Below, piece after piece: positions 47,142 to 57,400 of a stretch of 64,000 bases of DNA. This DNA is from Gammaproteobacteria bacterium UBA4421 (GTDB lineage: Bacteria > Pseudomonadota > Gammaproteobacteria > Pseudomonadales > Azotimanducaceae), in NCBI GenBank assembly GCA_002389675.1, contig DGQF01000009.1:2461-66460 (forward strand), read 5' to 3'. The position numbers were made by a program, and so were the translations under genes. Under the pieces are notes generated by a model. The model did no database searches, was not told the DNA's origin, and was given only the letters and a program-made list of their open reading frames with translations. How positions within the stretch are numbered: position 1 is the stretch's first letter; each line of letters begins with the position of its first letter.

Positions 47142-48239
47142 CTAAACACCCGAGTTTCGAACACTGATGGTTTTCGAAAACGAGCGGCGCAATCGATCAT
47201 TTGTTTCTGCAAGATTATCTGGGCTACTCACATCTAACCGAATGCGCACAGCAACGATGCTAGCCGGGTCATTAACAGCGTCAATTGTCTGATACCGATT
47301 AACATTAGGTATTTGATCTAATGTGGTATCCACACCGTAATAAATCTGCATATTTTCCACACCTTGAACCAATTCAACAGGTGCCTCGGCCCCCTGCTTT
47401 CGCCAAAGTGCGTATATTTGATCCCCCGACTGATTCGACTGCACACTGGGCGCAATAAAAAAAATGGTCGTCTGCATGCGGCCCACCACACTCGAGATAC
47501 CGTAGGCTCGGCCAATTACGGACAGTGTCCGCGGCAAAATATCACCTGCCAACGTACTTACGGTTGCCCCGTTATCAAAGTTAAACCCATCTTGCGAGAC
47601 CTCATGAAAAAGAGTCTTGTTATTGACGCCCTCAGCAATTCCCGTAACTTTAATCAGCGCCGCTTGCTCACAATCTGCCACAACCACAACGTCGTCCACC
47701 CGAAAATCAGGCTCACCATCTGGCGTATAAACCACCGGATCACCGTCAGCCTGAAGCACCTGCTGCAGTCGCGCAACGGGTTGTTCGATGTTGCGGAATA
47801 TCACGATATCAGAGGTATCTTGCAACGCCGAGCGGTCAATCCCATGGCCCGAAATATGCACATTCAAATCAAGATCATCCTCAGATACAGGCAGGGTCAA
47901 CAGATTATTTGGCAAAAAATTACCATCACCTAAGGCCTCAAATCCGCCGACCGATCGACTCAGATCATACTCCGGGATGCTTTCCCAGCTTCCTACAAGA
48001 CCCTTGATGACATAATTAGCTTCTGGCGCACAGCCATAATAACCGGCATTGCGGGCCGCTTGAGTCATAAATTCAAAAGCAAAACGCGCGTTTTCTTGCA
48101 ATCGAGATTGCGCGTTTACCAGCGCATAGGTGCGCGAATTACCCACAAACAACTGAACAATACCGGCCACCACTACCAATCCCAGCAGTAACGCAATCAA
48201 CAATTCCATAATAGAAAAACCGGTTTGTCGCTGGCGCAT
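47142..48239 (-). CDS. pilW: Type IV pilus minor pilin PilW
   Basis: 365 residues. Prepilin cleavage site TG-FSIMELLIALLLG at residue 7, then a long globular domain containing a Cys pair region (FMTQAARNAGYYGCAPEAN) typical of PilW. It is a component of the pilus-tip initiation complex. GAGGT within the end of pilV is its ribosome site, showing translational coupling. Function follows from the family and the operon. Confidence 0.9.
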   Translation of the reverse strand: MRQRQTGFSIMELLIALLLGLVVVAGIVQLFVGNSRTYALVNAQSRLQENARFAFEFMTQAARNAGYYGCAPEANYVIKGLVGSWESIPEYDLSRSVGGFEALGDGNFLPNNLLTLPVSEDDLDLNVHISGHGIDRSALQDTSDIVIFRNIEQPVARLQQVLQADGDPVVYTPDGEPDFRVDDVVVVADCEQAALIKVTGIAEGVNNKTLFHEVSQDGFNFDNGATVSTLAGDILPRTLSVIGRAYGISSVVGRMQTTIFFIAPSVQSNQSGDQIYALWRKQGAEAPVELVQGVENMQIYYGVDTTLDQIPNVNRYQTIDAVNDPASIVAVRIRLDVSSPDNLAETNDRLRRSFSKTISVRNSGV

Positions 48240-48245
48240 AGCGAA

Positions 48246-48785
48246 TTACCTCTGAGTCTCTATGGTCAACGTTTCCAACGCACCGTTATGGCCTGCCCAA
48301 CGAACACTGACGCTGACTCGCCCTTGGTCGTCAACAGCAATAGATCCATCTCCCTCAGGCAGTCCTGGCTGGACCGCAGCGGAAGGCAAAATCATTCCAG
48401 TGCGCAGGTCTTCACAAACACTTAGTGTGTTATGGCGACCTAGACTACATTTCCAAACGCTAACATCAAACGCTGCCATCTGCGCCGCAGAACAGCTATT
48501 TGCAAAACAATTCTGCGCGATACTCTCAGGAGCGTCATCAAAATAAACCGACGTATAATCACCTGCGGGATTAATCCGGATACGATCGACAATGCCATAC
48601 ACCATCTGCAGCGCATCGCTGCGCAGTAACGCGTTCCTGCTATTTTGCAAACTGACCAACTGCAGGCTTGCAACACCCAATACACCAACACCCATGATCA
48701 GCACCGCCACTAAAAGCTCAACCATCGAAAAGCCTCGCATGGAAGCAGCGTTGAGCGTGCGGATTTGAGAGTGTGTGGGGTTCAT
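48246..48785 (-). CDS. pilV: Type IV pilus minor pilin PilV
   Basis: About 179 residues. The prepilin site is MRG-FSMVELLVAVLIMGVGV, then LASLQLVSLQNSRNALLRSD, standard for PilV/GspI. The frame opens further upstream to 48848, overlapping the fimU-like gene, but a start at ATG 48785 gives a normal short leader (MNPTHSQIRTLNAASMRG) and a 16-base gap. It belongs to the minor-pilin tip complex. Confidence 0.85.
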   Translation of the reverse strand: MNPTHSQIRTLNAASMRGFSMVELLVAVLIMGVGVLGVASLQLVSLQNSRNALLRSDALQMVYGIVDRIRINPAGDYTSVYFDDAPESIAQNCFANSCSAAQMAAFDVSVWKCSLGRHNTLSVCEDLRTGMILPSAAVQPGLPEGDGSIAVDDQGRVSVSVRWAGHNGALETLTIETQR

Positions 48786-48801
48786 CAGCGGTACATCACG
48801 A

Positions 48802-49326
48802 TCAGGGATAACAGGTGAGTTGTGCCACATGCGTACGACCCACAACATTCACATTAACCACCCGCCCGGGATCATCGCCAGCATCTTGACCACACAATTG
48901 AACCGATCCACTGCGCCCAGCCATCAGCATACCCCTTGAGTTGAATGACAGCGCCGCAACCATGTGTAATCCGTCAACCGCATCTAGTGTGACGTCACCA
49001 TCCAGATAAAAGTACTTAAGGGCTGAGTGACAGTCTCCGGGTTCGCCCATGACGACACAAAAACCTGCACCCCATTCATTGTTCGCTTCACTGCCATCGA
49101 CAGACTGCAGGGTCACCATGCCACCTACACGGGTGGCTTCACTGCGCGCGTAGGTGATCGCAGAAATCAAGACGTTGGCATTGGCAGACATATGACGTTG
49201 CGTCGTAAAGTCGTTAAAAGACGGCAGGGCAAAAGCCATTAATATTGCCGCAATGGTCATCGCCACCAACAATTCAATCAGCGTAAACCCTCGCTCGCGA
49301 CCCCAATAGCGCCGAAAATTATTCAA
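48802..49326 (-). CDS. fimU: GspH/FimT-type minor pilin (FimU)
   Basis: 174 residues. Prepilin site RERG-FTLIELLVAMTIAAIL, then FALPSFNDFTTQRHMSANAN, the hallmark of the GspH/FimT/FimU family, with a Cys pair region later (GFCVVMGEPGDCHSALK). It links the minor-pilin tip to the major pilin. The only available start is TTG at 49326, with AGG directly before it. It precedes pilV and follows a pilE-like gene. Confidence 0.82.
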   Translation of the reverse strand: MNNFRRYWGRERGFTLIELLVAMTIAAILMAFALPSFNDFTTQRHMSANANVLISAITYARSEATRVGGMVTLQSVDGSEANNEWGAGFCVVMGEPGDCHSALKYFYLDGDVTLDAVDGLHMVAALSFNSRGMLMAGRSGSVQLCGQDAGDDPGRVVNVNVVGRTHVAQLTCYP

Positions 49327-49375
49327 CCTATTTACCCTATTCTAAAACACGCAAATCCTAAAGCTGATCACTCGG

Positions 49376-49849
49376 CTAATCCTTGACCCAATCGTCTTCA
49401 TTCGGGTCGATGATGCTGTTGTTATTTTCATCCCAAGTGCGCTGCCCCGCATCATCTAACGTCAGCGTTCCGGTACCCGCCATGGATCCAATCGGAACCG
49501 CCGTTAATTCATAACTGGCCTGGGTGGTCACAGCAGTCACCAAATAACGCCCTTGCCGCACACTCAGCGGATCACATATCGCTGCATTTAGAGCTGTATT
49601 GTCGCCCCCCGAGTTTGCCCCCACAAATGTAAAGCTGGCCGCGCTGTAACGCTCAAGGGCTTGCGCACAGGACATCAAATCCGACATCACTTCCGCGCGA
49701 TAAGCGCGCTGGCTGTACTGCGTATACAGCGGGATGGCAATTGCAGAAATCATGGCAAATATGGCCAGTGCAACGAGCATCTCAATGAGTGTGAAGCCAC
49801 GAACTTGAACCACTTGCTGTTCCAACCCTGTCAATCTCGTATTAAGCAC
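49376..49849 (-). CDS. pilE: PilE-type minor pilin, first in the cluster
   Basis: 157 residues. Prepilin site QVRG-FTLIEMLVALAIFAMI, then IPLYTQYSQRAYRAEVMSDL, characteristic of PilE. The C-terminal half has Cys at about 62 and 92, as in PilE and PilA D-regions, and an acidic end DENNNSIIDPNEDDW that could bind calcium. In Pseudomonas, pilE is the last gene of the cluster; here it is first. GTG start. The gap before the quinone oxidoreductase (49850-49959) holds no gene. Confidence 0.8.
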   Translation of the reverse strand: MLNTRLTGLEQQVVQVRGFTLIEMLVALAIFAMISAIAIPLYTQYSQRAYRAEVMSDLMSCAQALERYSAASFTFVGANSGGDNTALNAAICDPLSVRQGRYLVTAVTTQASYELTAVPIGSMAGTGTLTLDDAGQRTWDENNNSIIDPNEDDWVKD

Positions 49850-49959
49850 GTCTGAGTCCAGTGGAGAAGCTTAGACCTACCCAACGGTGCACCAGCACCG
49901 ACCAGCGGCAAAATCACCTCCTCGGTCTTTGCCATCTGAGCCGGCGCCCAAAGAACGGA

Positions 49960-50931
49960 CTAATCACCTAAGGTAAGTAATACTTTACCCACCGTGCCAT
50001 TTCCGGCGACTAGTTGATGGGCCTGCGCGGCGTCCATCATCGGTACCGTGGTCTCAATCACCGGTTTAATGGCGCCCGTTTCAAGCTTTGGCCATACTTT
50101 GGCTAACAATTGGTCCATAACTGCAGACTTCTCGGAAATCGGCCTAGCCCGTAACGTCGAGCCAACAATTTTCAGTCGCTTCATCATCAAGAGACCAAGA
50201 TTGAGCTCGGTTTGAATGCCCCCCATGAGACCAATAAGTACCAGCCGCCCACCCAGCGCCATAGCCGATACATTATCGGGAAGGTAGGCCGCACCTACAG
50301 GATCTAAAATGACGTCGACACCCTTGTCTCCAGACCAAGCGCGAACCGCCTCTAAAAATGAGCCTTGGTGACGGTCAAAGCCACCCGCAGCACCTAATCG
50401 AACACACTCAGATATTTTATCTGCCGATCCCGCGGTTACAAAACAAGGATTATCGCTGTGAGCCAGCAGCTGAATTGCCGCTGTACCTACGCCGCTGGCC
50501 CCAGCATGAAGCAGCACCCGTTCTTTGGGCGCCAGTTGCCCCTCGATATATAGATTCAGATATGCCGTCGCAAAGACCTCCGGCAGTGCCGCCGCCTCGA
50601 TCAAGCTCAATCCCTTGGGCACAGGCAGTACCTGCCCTGCAGGCACCACTACCCGCTCGGCGTATCCCCCACCCGACAACAAGGCGCACACCGAATCCCC
50701 TATTTTCACCCGCTGCACGCCATCACCGATTTCGATCACTGTGCCTGCGCACTCGAGACCTAAGATAGAACTGGCGCCTGGCGGCGGAGGGTACGCACCT
50801 GCGGCTTGCATTAAATCTGCACGATTCACCGCACTGGCCGCCACTTGAATTTTAACTTGACCCGGGCCACACAATGGTTCTTGTGCTTCACCCCAAATTA
50901 ATTTTTGATTTTCGATCACTATCGCTTTCAT
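49960..50931 (-). CDS. NAD(P)H:quinone oxidoreductase, zinc-independent MDR family (PIG3-like)
   Basis: 323 residues. The nucleotide site VLLHAGASGVGTAAIQLL matches the AxxGxGxxG motif of medium-chain reductases, and the catalytic segment NRADLMQAAGAYPPPPGASSILGLECAG with a Tyr before PPPP is characteristic of the PIG3/TP53I3-type quinone reductases. It reduces quinones with NADPH. No zinc ligand set is seen. GAGG stands before the ATG. It lies 17 bases after hisF on the same strand, so it may be the last gene of that operon. Confidence 0.85.
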   Translation of the reverse strand: MKAIVIENQKLIWGEAQEPLCGPGQVKIQVAASAVNRADLMQAAGAYPPPPGASSILGLECAGTVIEIGDGVQRVKIGDSVCALLSGGGYAERVVVPAGQVLPVPKGLSLIEAAALPEVFATAYLNLYIEGQLAPKERVLLHAGASGVGTAAIQLLAHSDNPCFVTAGSADKISECVRLGAAGGFDRHQGSFLEAVRAWSGDKGVDVILDPVGAAYLPDNVSAMALGGRLVLIGLMGGIQTELNLGLLMMKRLKIVGSTLRARPISEKSAVMDQLLAKVWPKLETGAIKPVIETTVPMMDAAQAHQLVAGNGTVGKVLLTLGD

Positions 50932-50948
50932 CTTCGACCTCGCCGGTA

Positions 50949-51728
50949 CTACCAGGACATGCGCATTTTCAAACCTCGATCGTGCAGGTGACGCTTCAAA
51001 TCACTGACATTGTAATCGCCGTAGTGCACCATTGAGGCGACCAGAGCGGCGTCCGCCTTACCGTCTGTCAGCGCATCATAAAGATGATCAGGCACACCAG
51101 CTCCCCCTGACGCTATGACGGGGATACGCACTGCTTCGGCAATCAAGGCCGTCAAGGTTAATTCATAGCCCGTCTTTGTGCCGTCAGCGTCGATCGAATT
51201 CACAACCAACTCACCAGCCCCCAAGCGCTCGCCTGTCAGCGCCCAAGACAGCGCGTCCAAGCCCATTTTCTTACGCCCACCGTTAATCACGATTTCATAG
51301 CCGCTGGGAATATCGGCACTACGGGGTACCTGCAACACGTCCATCGATAACACAACATTTTGGTCGCCAACCGCTTCAGCACACTCTGCGATGAGTTCCG
51401 GGCGCTGCACAGCCGCGGAATTGACATTAATTTTTTCCGCCCCCGCCAAACGTAAGTCGGTGGCATCTGCAACGCTGCGAATACCACCGCCTACTGATAA
51501 AGGGATAAAAACCTCGTTGGCAACGGCCTCAACCACATCCAACATAATTTTACGTTTTTCGCTTGAAGCGGTGATATCGTAAAACACCAATTCATCGAGT
51601 CCGCCCTGATAATATTCTCGCGCTTTCTCAACAGGGTCACCAATGTCCTTTGTGTCAACAAATTTAACACTTTTTGCCAAACGCCCATCACGTACGTCAA
51701 GACATGCAATCAAGCGCTTACTTAACAT
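50949..51728 (-). CDS. hisF: Imidazole glycerol phosphate synthase, cyclase subunit HisF
   Basis: 259 residues, a (beta/alpha)8 barrel. The catalytic Asp are in CLDVRDG (residue 11) and SMDVLQV (about 130), with phosphate sites SVGGGIRS and IASGGAG. It joins PRFAR and ammonia to form ImGP in histidine synthesis. The middle [19 protein letters not shown] differs from the E. coli HisF pattern and resembles a variant of other phyla. The frame is open upstream to 51758, but ATG 51728 gives the standard MLSKRLI start, overlapping the hisH stop by 11 bases. HisH supplies the ammonia. Confidence 0.88.
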   Translation of the reverse strand: MLSKRLIACLDVRDGRLAKSVKFVDTKDIGDPVEKAREYYQGGLDELVFYDITASSEKRKIMLDVVEAVANEVFIPLSVGGGIRSVADATDLRLAGAEKINVNSAAVQRPELIAECAEAVGDQNVVLSMDVLQVPRSADIPSGYEIVINGGRKKMGLDALSWALTGERLGAGELVVNSIDADGTKTGYELTLTALIAEAVRIPVIASGGAGVPDHLYDALTDGKADAALVASMVHYGDYNVSDLKRHLHDRGLKMRMSW

Positions 51729-52350
51729 TGCCGCCCAACTCCCCGTTCCATTTAGCAAAATTAGCCAGCAACCTTAGACCTACTCGACCACTTTTTTCCG
51801 GATGGAATTGCGTGGCAAAATAATTATCTTTGCCAATAGCTGACGCAAACGTATGCTCGTAATCTGTCTGTGCATAGACATTAACGCTGTCTTGGGGAAC
51901 CGGATAGTAGCCATGCACAAAATAGAACTCGTCACCGGGTTCAATACCGGCCAAGACCGGATGTTCGAGCACCGGGCGAACCTCGTTCCAACCCATATGC
52001 GGCACTTTTAATTCAGGCCGAGTAAACTGAAAACGATTCACTTGACCCGCGATCAGACCCAGCGTTGGCGTATCGTTCTCCTGCGAATAAGCCAGCGAAA
52101 TTTGCAGGCCAAGACAGATTCCCAGCACGGGTATGCCACCGGCGACAACCTCAGTAAGCGCGTCGTCTAATCCACGTTCGGCGAGACTGCGCATGGCGCT
52201 TCCGGCAGCACCAACACCCGGAAAAATAATTCTGTCGGCCCGGCGCAGTTCATCCGGGTCTGCACAAATCCGAGCCGTCAAACCGACTTCATGACAGGCT
52301 CGTCGGACGCTGTGAAGATTTCCCGCGTCATAGTCAACTATGATGGTCAT
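51718..52350 (-). CDS. hisH: Imidazole glycerol phosphate synthase, glutaminase subunit HisH
   Basis: 210 residues, class I glutamine amidotransferase. Nucleophile Cys in [10 protein letters not shown]; His and Glu in [11 protein letters not shown]. It makes ammonia from glutamine and channels it to HisF, which is encoded directly downstream with an overlap. hisA and hisB are not adjacent, unlike the usual gammaproteobacterial order hisBHAF. The upstream region is shared with the divergent hemH. Confidence 0.9.
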   Translation of the reverse strand: MTIIVDYDAGNLHSVRRACHEVGLTARICADPDELRRADRIIFPGVGAAGSAMRSLAERGLDDALTEVVAGGIPVLGICLGLQISLAYSQENDTPTLGLIAGQVNRFQFTRPELKVPHMGWNEVRPVLEHPVLAGIEPGDEFYFVHGYYPVPQDSVNVYAQTDYEHTFASAIGKDNYFATQFHPEKSGRVGLRLLANFAKWNGELGGNVK

Positions 52351-52453
52351 AGCGATTTAGATTTGTCCCGTGTCTGATTTTTGTGACGTTGCGGTACTAT
52401 TTTTTCCGCACGGCGGATACTATCTTATTGGTTAATCTATCACTAGGACCACC

Positions 52454-53464
52454 GTGGATAACACCGGCTATTTACTCACAAATCTTGGAACACCTGACTC
52501 GCCTGACGTAGCAGATGTACGTCAGTATCTTGGTGAGTTCCTTATGGATCCCTACGTTTTGGACGTACCCTACCCAATCCGGCGGTTAATCGTCAGCGCG
52601 TTCATATTACCCTTTCGACCTAAAAAGAGCGCTGAAGCCTATGCTTCAATATGGGATGAGAGCGGCTCACCGTTGTTGAAAATCAGCCAAGACCAGCTAA
52701 GCGCAGTCAGCGCTGAACTGAAAGCTCCCGTGGCTCTGGGCATGCGCTACGGACAACCCAGTCTTGCCCAAGGCGTGGACTCGCTGGTTGAACAAGGTGT
52801 AGATAACCTTGTCGTTATACCCTTGTACCCACAGTATGCAGACTCTACTGTCACCACCTCAATTGACGCCGTCAATCAACATCTACCTGATGGCGTAACC
52901 GCGCGCTTTATCACTGCGTTTTACGACGACCCACGCTATATCAGCGCACTGGCCAGCAGCGTTAAGCAGACATTGCCAGCGACTTGGGACCATCTCTTGA
53001 TGAGTTATCATGGTCTACCCACCCGGCATTTGAAAAAAGCAGACCCTACCGGTAAACACTGCATGCAGCGCGCAGATTGCTGTGCCGTCGCTTCAACCGC
53101 TCATGCCACCTGCTACAGGCATCAAGTATTCGAGACCTCTCGGGCCTTGGCGCATGAATTAGAGTTGTCAGAATCTCAATACAGCGTCACTTTTCAGTCG
53201 CGACTGGGCGGCGGATGGTTGCAGCCTTATACCGATCAAGTCCTGGCCGAATTACCCAACCAAGGTGTGAAACATTTAGCCGTTGTCTGCCCCGCGTTTG
53301 TTGCGGACAATTTAGAGACTCTTGAGGAAATGGGTTTGCAGGGTAGGGAGACTTTTCTTGAGGCCGGCGGAGAGACCTTTCATTTAATCCCTTGCCTGAA
53401 CGATCACCCAGACTGGATTAACGCGTTAGTACAAATATTAAATGATGATTCCGATGCCGGCTAA
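52454..53464 (+). CDS. hemH: Ferrochelatase
   Basis: 336 residues. It inserts Fe2+ into protoporphyrin IX, the last step of protoheme synthesis. MDNTGYLLTNLGTPDSPDVA at the N-terminus and the active-site segment LLMSYHGLPTRHLKKADP, which holds the essential His, identify it. The Cys-rich HCMQRADCCAVASTAHATC region follows the active-site His, as in many gammaproteobacterial HemH. GTG start with AGGA at a spacing of four. Heme supply is relevant to the large cytochrome load of this window, although the genes are far apart. Confidence 0.93.
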   Translation: MDNTGYLLTNLGTPDSPDVADVRQYLGEFLMDPYVLDVPYPIRRLIVSAFILPFRPKKSAEAYASIWDESGSPLLKISQDQLSAVSAELKAPVALGMRYGQPSLAQGVDSLVEQGVDNLVVIPLYPQYADSTVTTSIDAVNQHLPDGVTARFITAFYDDPRYISALASSVKQTLPATWDHLLMSYHGLPTRHLKKADPTGKHCMQRADCCAVASTAHATCYRHQVFETSRALAHELELSESQYSVTFQSRLGGGWLQPYTDQVLAELPNQGVKHLAVVCPAFVADNLETLEEMGLQGRETFLEAGGETFHLIPCLNDHPDWINALVQILNDDSDAG

Positions 53465-53500
53465 CTCCCCGGCCTGTGGCATCAATCGAAACGGAGGCCT

Positions 53501-54355
53501 CTAAACCGTATCCGCAACTTCTTGCACCGCAAGATAAAAAGAGCGCACCAAATCCTGCGCAAACATTGATTTTCGCGCAACAAACCTGACTGGTCGAGTC
53601 AAACCTTGATGAGACAACTCAATCACTGTCTGTGTCGTCACTCCCAGCGTCCGGGCAACGCCAGCAGGCACCAAACCATGCCCAAACCCGGCAAGCGCCA
53701 TCTGTGCAACCGCAAAAAAAGACTCTAGCGAAACTGCCCGCGTCAATCCCAAACGTGCCATATCTTCCTCTATCGAAGCCCATGCTCCCGAGCGAGACTC
53801 GATGGTAATAACACTCAGAGGCTGCCCGGGCTTATACCGCAAAGATCTCAAACCCGAAGGAATAATCACCATCGGTTCTAGCCGGATAACTTCACTGACA
53901 AGATCTGTATCTGCATCAGGCGTCCCCGTGCAGATGCCAACCATATATTCACCCGAGCGCAAACGATCCAACACTACAGGGGATCGCTGAGCGTGGAACT
54001 CAAATTCTACTCCCGGCAACCGTTCGCGGACTCGAGAAAACAACCTTGGTCCCCAACTCGACAATATGGCTTCCGAAACGCCCAGAATAATCTTGCCTTT
54101 GCGTAAGGTATTGTCTTCTAAAAAGACACTGCGTAGCTCAGACAACAAAGGCGTGACTCTTTCGATTAAACGCGTCCCATGGTGGGTAAGCACCACCCGA
54201 CGTCCGTGGCGTTCGATGAGCTTTCGATCATAATACCGCTCGAGATTGGCGATCCGCTTGCTCACTGCAGATTGTGATATTTTAAGCGTTGTGCTGGCTT
54301 CGATCATTGTGCCTGTTTTAGAAAGCACTACGAGCGTCTCAAGATTTTCGATCAT
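53501..54355 (-). CDS. LysR-family transcriptional regulator
   Basis: 284 residues. The N-terminal helix-turn-helix is LVVLSKTGTMIEASTTLKISQSAVSKRI in two pieces, followed by the linker YDRKLIERHGRRVVLTHHGTRLI, and then a substrate-binding domain with a periplasmic-binding-protein fold. The effector is unknown. The frame opens to 54409, but ATG 54355 with AAGG upstream starts at MIENLETLV, the normal LysR start. It lies 94 bases downstream of the fused carboxylase gene and is convergent with hemH; it might control the carboxylase, but that is inference. Confidence 0.88.
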   Translation of the reverse strand: MIENLETLVVLSKTGTMIEASTTLKISQSAVSKRIANLERYYDRKLIERHGRRVVLTHHGTRLIERVTPLLSELRSVFLEDNTLRKGKIILGVSEAILSSWGPRLFSRVRERLPGVEFEFHAQRSPVVLDRLRSGEYMVGICTGTPDADTDLVSEVIRLEPMVIIPSGLRSLRYKPGQPLSVITIESRSGAWASIEEDMARLGLTRAVSLESFFAVAQMALAGFGHGLVPAGVARTLGVTTQTVIELSHQGLTRPVRFVARKSMFAQDLVRSFYLAVQEVADTV

Positions 54356-54448
54356 GTCAGGCCGCCTTTTCTGGGAAAACCAAAAAATCGACAAGCCGAA
54401 CCCTGCCAAGCCATGAGGCGCGCACTACCTTCAAGCCATATCTCAAAG

Positions 54449-57400
54449 TCAGTCCGCAGCGACAGGCTTAACAACAAATAAAAGGTCACCCGCGTTCACC
54501 TGCTGGCCGCTACTCATATTCACGCGCGTCACTTCGTACACTTTGTTGCGCGGATAAAGCTCCACGTCGGCGTTAAAGTCTGCCAGCGATAAGGGCGTGA
54601 AAATTTTCATCGCCTCGAGCTGACAGATGGTTTGATTAATGTCCACCCGATCGCCAACTGTGGCATATTCGGGCTCGGAAGGAGACGGCGTGCTGTAAAA
54701 AATGGCTGCCGTCGGCGCCAGCACCTTAAATTCGTCGCTGCCTTGGATTTTAATCGCGGCCAAATCTATGCCACCGGTTTCTTCCCCGGCACTGGCCTCA
54801 ATATCGGCAAGCAAGGACACGGTGTCGGTTCTCTTGAGCAACTCAGGCAGGTAGTTTGTATCATATACCCCCTCTTGAAAAACCTGATCATTGAGTATCC
54901 GCACTAACAAAGGAATATTGGTACATATACCACTGATCTGAACACGGCCGAGATAACTCACCAATTTTCTTATAGCTGCCGGACGATCGTCCGCATGAAC
55001 GATAATCTGCGCCACCATGCTGTCGTAGTAAGGTGACACAAATTTTCCTGCCGCCGCCGTTGCGATGACTTCAACGCCCGATTCTTCGGGAAAATCACAA
55101 GTTACAATCTGACCCGGATGCGGCCGGAACCCAAGCTCTCCATCACCCAATTGGACAATACGTTCAGCATTAACTCTGGCTTCTATGGCATAGCCATTTT
55201 GCTGAATGTCTAAATCAGCAATAGATTCCCCTGCGGCTATTTTAAATTGCTGAGCAACGATGTCGACACCAGAGGTCCATTCCGTCACAGGATGCTCAAC
55301 CTGCAATCGGGTATTCATTTCCATGAAGTACACCGCTTCAGATGCCAAGTCATAAATAAACTCGACCGTACCTGCGCCAACATAGTTAACCTCGTTAGCA
55401 AGGTCGGCCGTCGAGCGCAGCACCGTCTCCAGCAGGTTTGGCGGCAACATGGTTGAACCCGACTCTTCCAGAACCTTTTGCTTGTCTCGTTGCACCGAAC
55501 AATCCCTAATACCCAGCACCCGCGTATTGCCTTGCGAATCTCTGAGTAATTGCGCCTCGATATGACGCAGCGATGTCACAAATTTTTCTAAGTAGACATC
55601 ACCGTTACCAAACGCAGCGCGCGCTTCAAGACCAACCCGGTGGAACAGCTCGATGAACTTAGCCGGTGATTCAACCACCTGTATTCCTTTGCCACCACCA
55701 CCGTGAACAGCTTTGATCAGGACCGGATAGCCAATAGCTTGAGCAACATCGGCTGCCCGCTCTGGGTTGGTCAGGATGCCATGGCTCCCTGGAACAACCG
55801 GAACGTTGAGACGCAATGAGGTGTTAATGGCATTCGATTTATTACCCATTGTTTCCATGCTTAACACACTGGGCCCAATAAAATTGATGCCATGGCTGCG
55901 AATCAGCTCGGCAAAAGCAGAGTTTTCAGAAAGGAAGCCTATCCCTGGGTGAAGGCTATCGACGCCTTCGTTTTCAGCGACATTTAGCACACTCATGGCG
56001 TTCAAATAGCTTTCATCCGGCGTATTACCGCCAATACACACCAGCGTATCTTCAGCTCTAAGCTGGTCCACGGCGGCAGAGTTCATATCGGGATCACTCT
56101 GCACTAGAACAACTTGAATACCTTGTTGCTGGGCGATGCGAATCAACTTAGCAGCGGTACATCCTCGCGCATGAATCAACACTTTTTTGACCGGCCGAAT
56201 GAGGTCTGAATCGCTATATTGCGGGCGATGTGCCACCACTACTGGGGCGCGAGCGGCAAAGCTTCCGGCCAACACCCGCTCAATCACCTGTTCTACGGTA
56301 TCTTGTGCAATGGGAATATCCGGGTCAATCGCACGCAGTTGTTGATCAATTGTCGGCGCAAATGGGTGCTTGACCAATCCTTGCATCGCGCCGTTATTGG
56401 CGGACAGATAATTCGATAAAATTGAATTCAGCGGCAAATTAGACGGCACAACAATTTGACCGGCAAACGGCATAGACGTGCCGGATAGATAATAAGTCTG
56501 CACCAGGGGATGAGTGACAAAGCTGGCCTGAGCTCCTCCCGTACAGTCACCGTAACCAAATACAATAATGGGTAGGTCGTGGTCTCGTACAAAGCGGGTG
56601 ATACGGTCATTCACTGCGGCCATCGAAAACAAGGCACCTGCACCTTCTTTGGTCTGCATGCCGCCGGAAGAAATAAAACAGACCACAGGCAAGTGCTGCT
56701 CTGCGCACTCCACCAACAGACGACAAAATTTTTCAGCGCTGGCCATATCAAATGCGCCCGCTTGAAACCCCACATTGGAAATCAAAACACCGACCCGCAA
56801 CGGGGTTTTTCCTTTCAACGTACCGTGACCGGCGACAATACCGCACGGCGGTAGGCCCTTTTTCAACGCTTGCTCAATTGACAAACGAAAGCCCGGAAAG
56901 GAGCAGGGATCGGAACTGATCAAATCTTCGAACCTGTCTTCCCAGTCATCGAAATATAGATTCGCCCAATCTTGATGATTAAAACGATGCTCGGATTTGA
57001 TGGTACGCAAAACGTTCTGCATCAACAGATCGTTGTAAGCCATGTTCAGTCGATTCCAGAAATCCTTCCGCCGCCCTATATTGCGCGGCGCAATCCGACC
57101 CTTATATGTTTTACCCCCTTGCTCTGCTGCAATCAGGGACGGCATTAGGCTTTCAAAAATATGCGTCACCACAACAAATAGTGCATCGGACAAATGCGGG
57201 AAAGAAAGCTTTTTCCACTGTTCTACCTGCCGATAAAAACTCTCACCCTTGCCGGCTTTATTTATTCTCAAATACCAATCAAAAAGACGTGCACGCAAAT
57301 CTGCTACGGATACGTCATTCGTAGCATCGCGCTCGGGCAAGTTGGGTGGGGTGCGCAACGTCGTCTCTAACAGCTGTTCCAGCGATTCGCGACTGATCGA

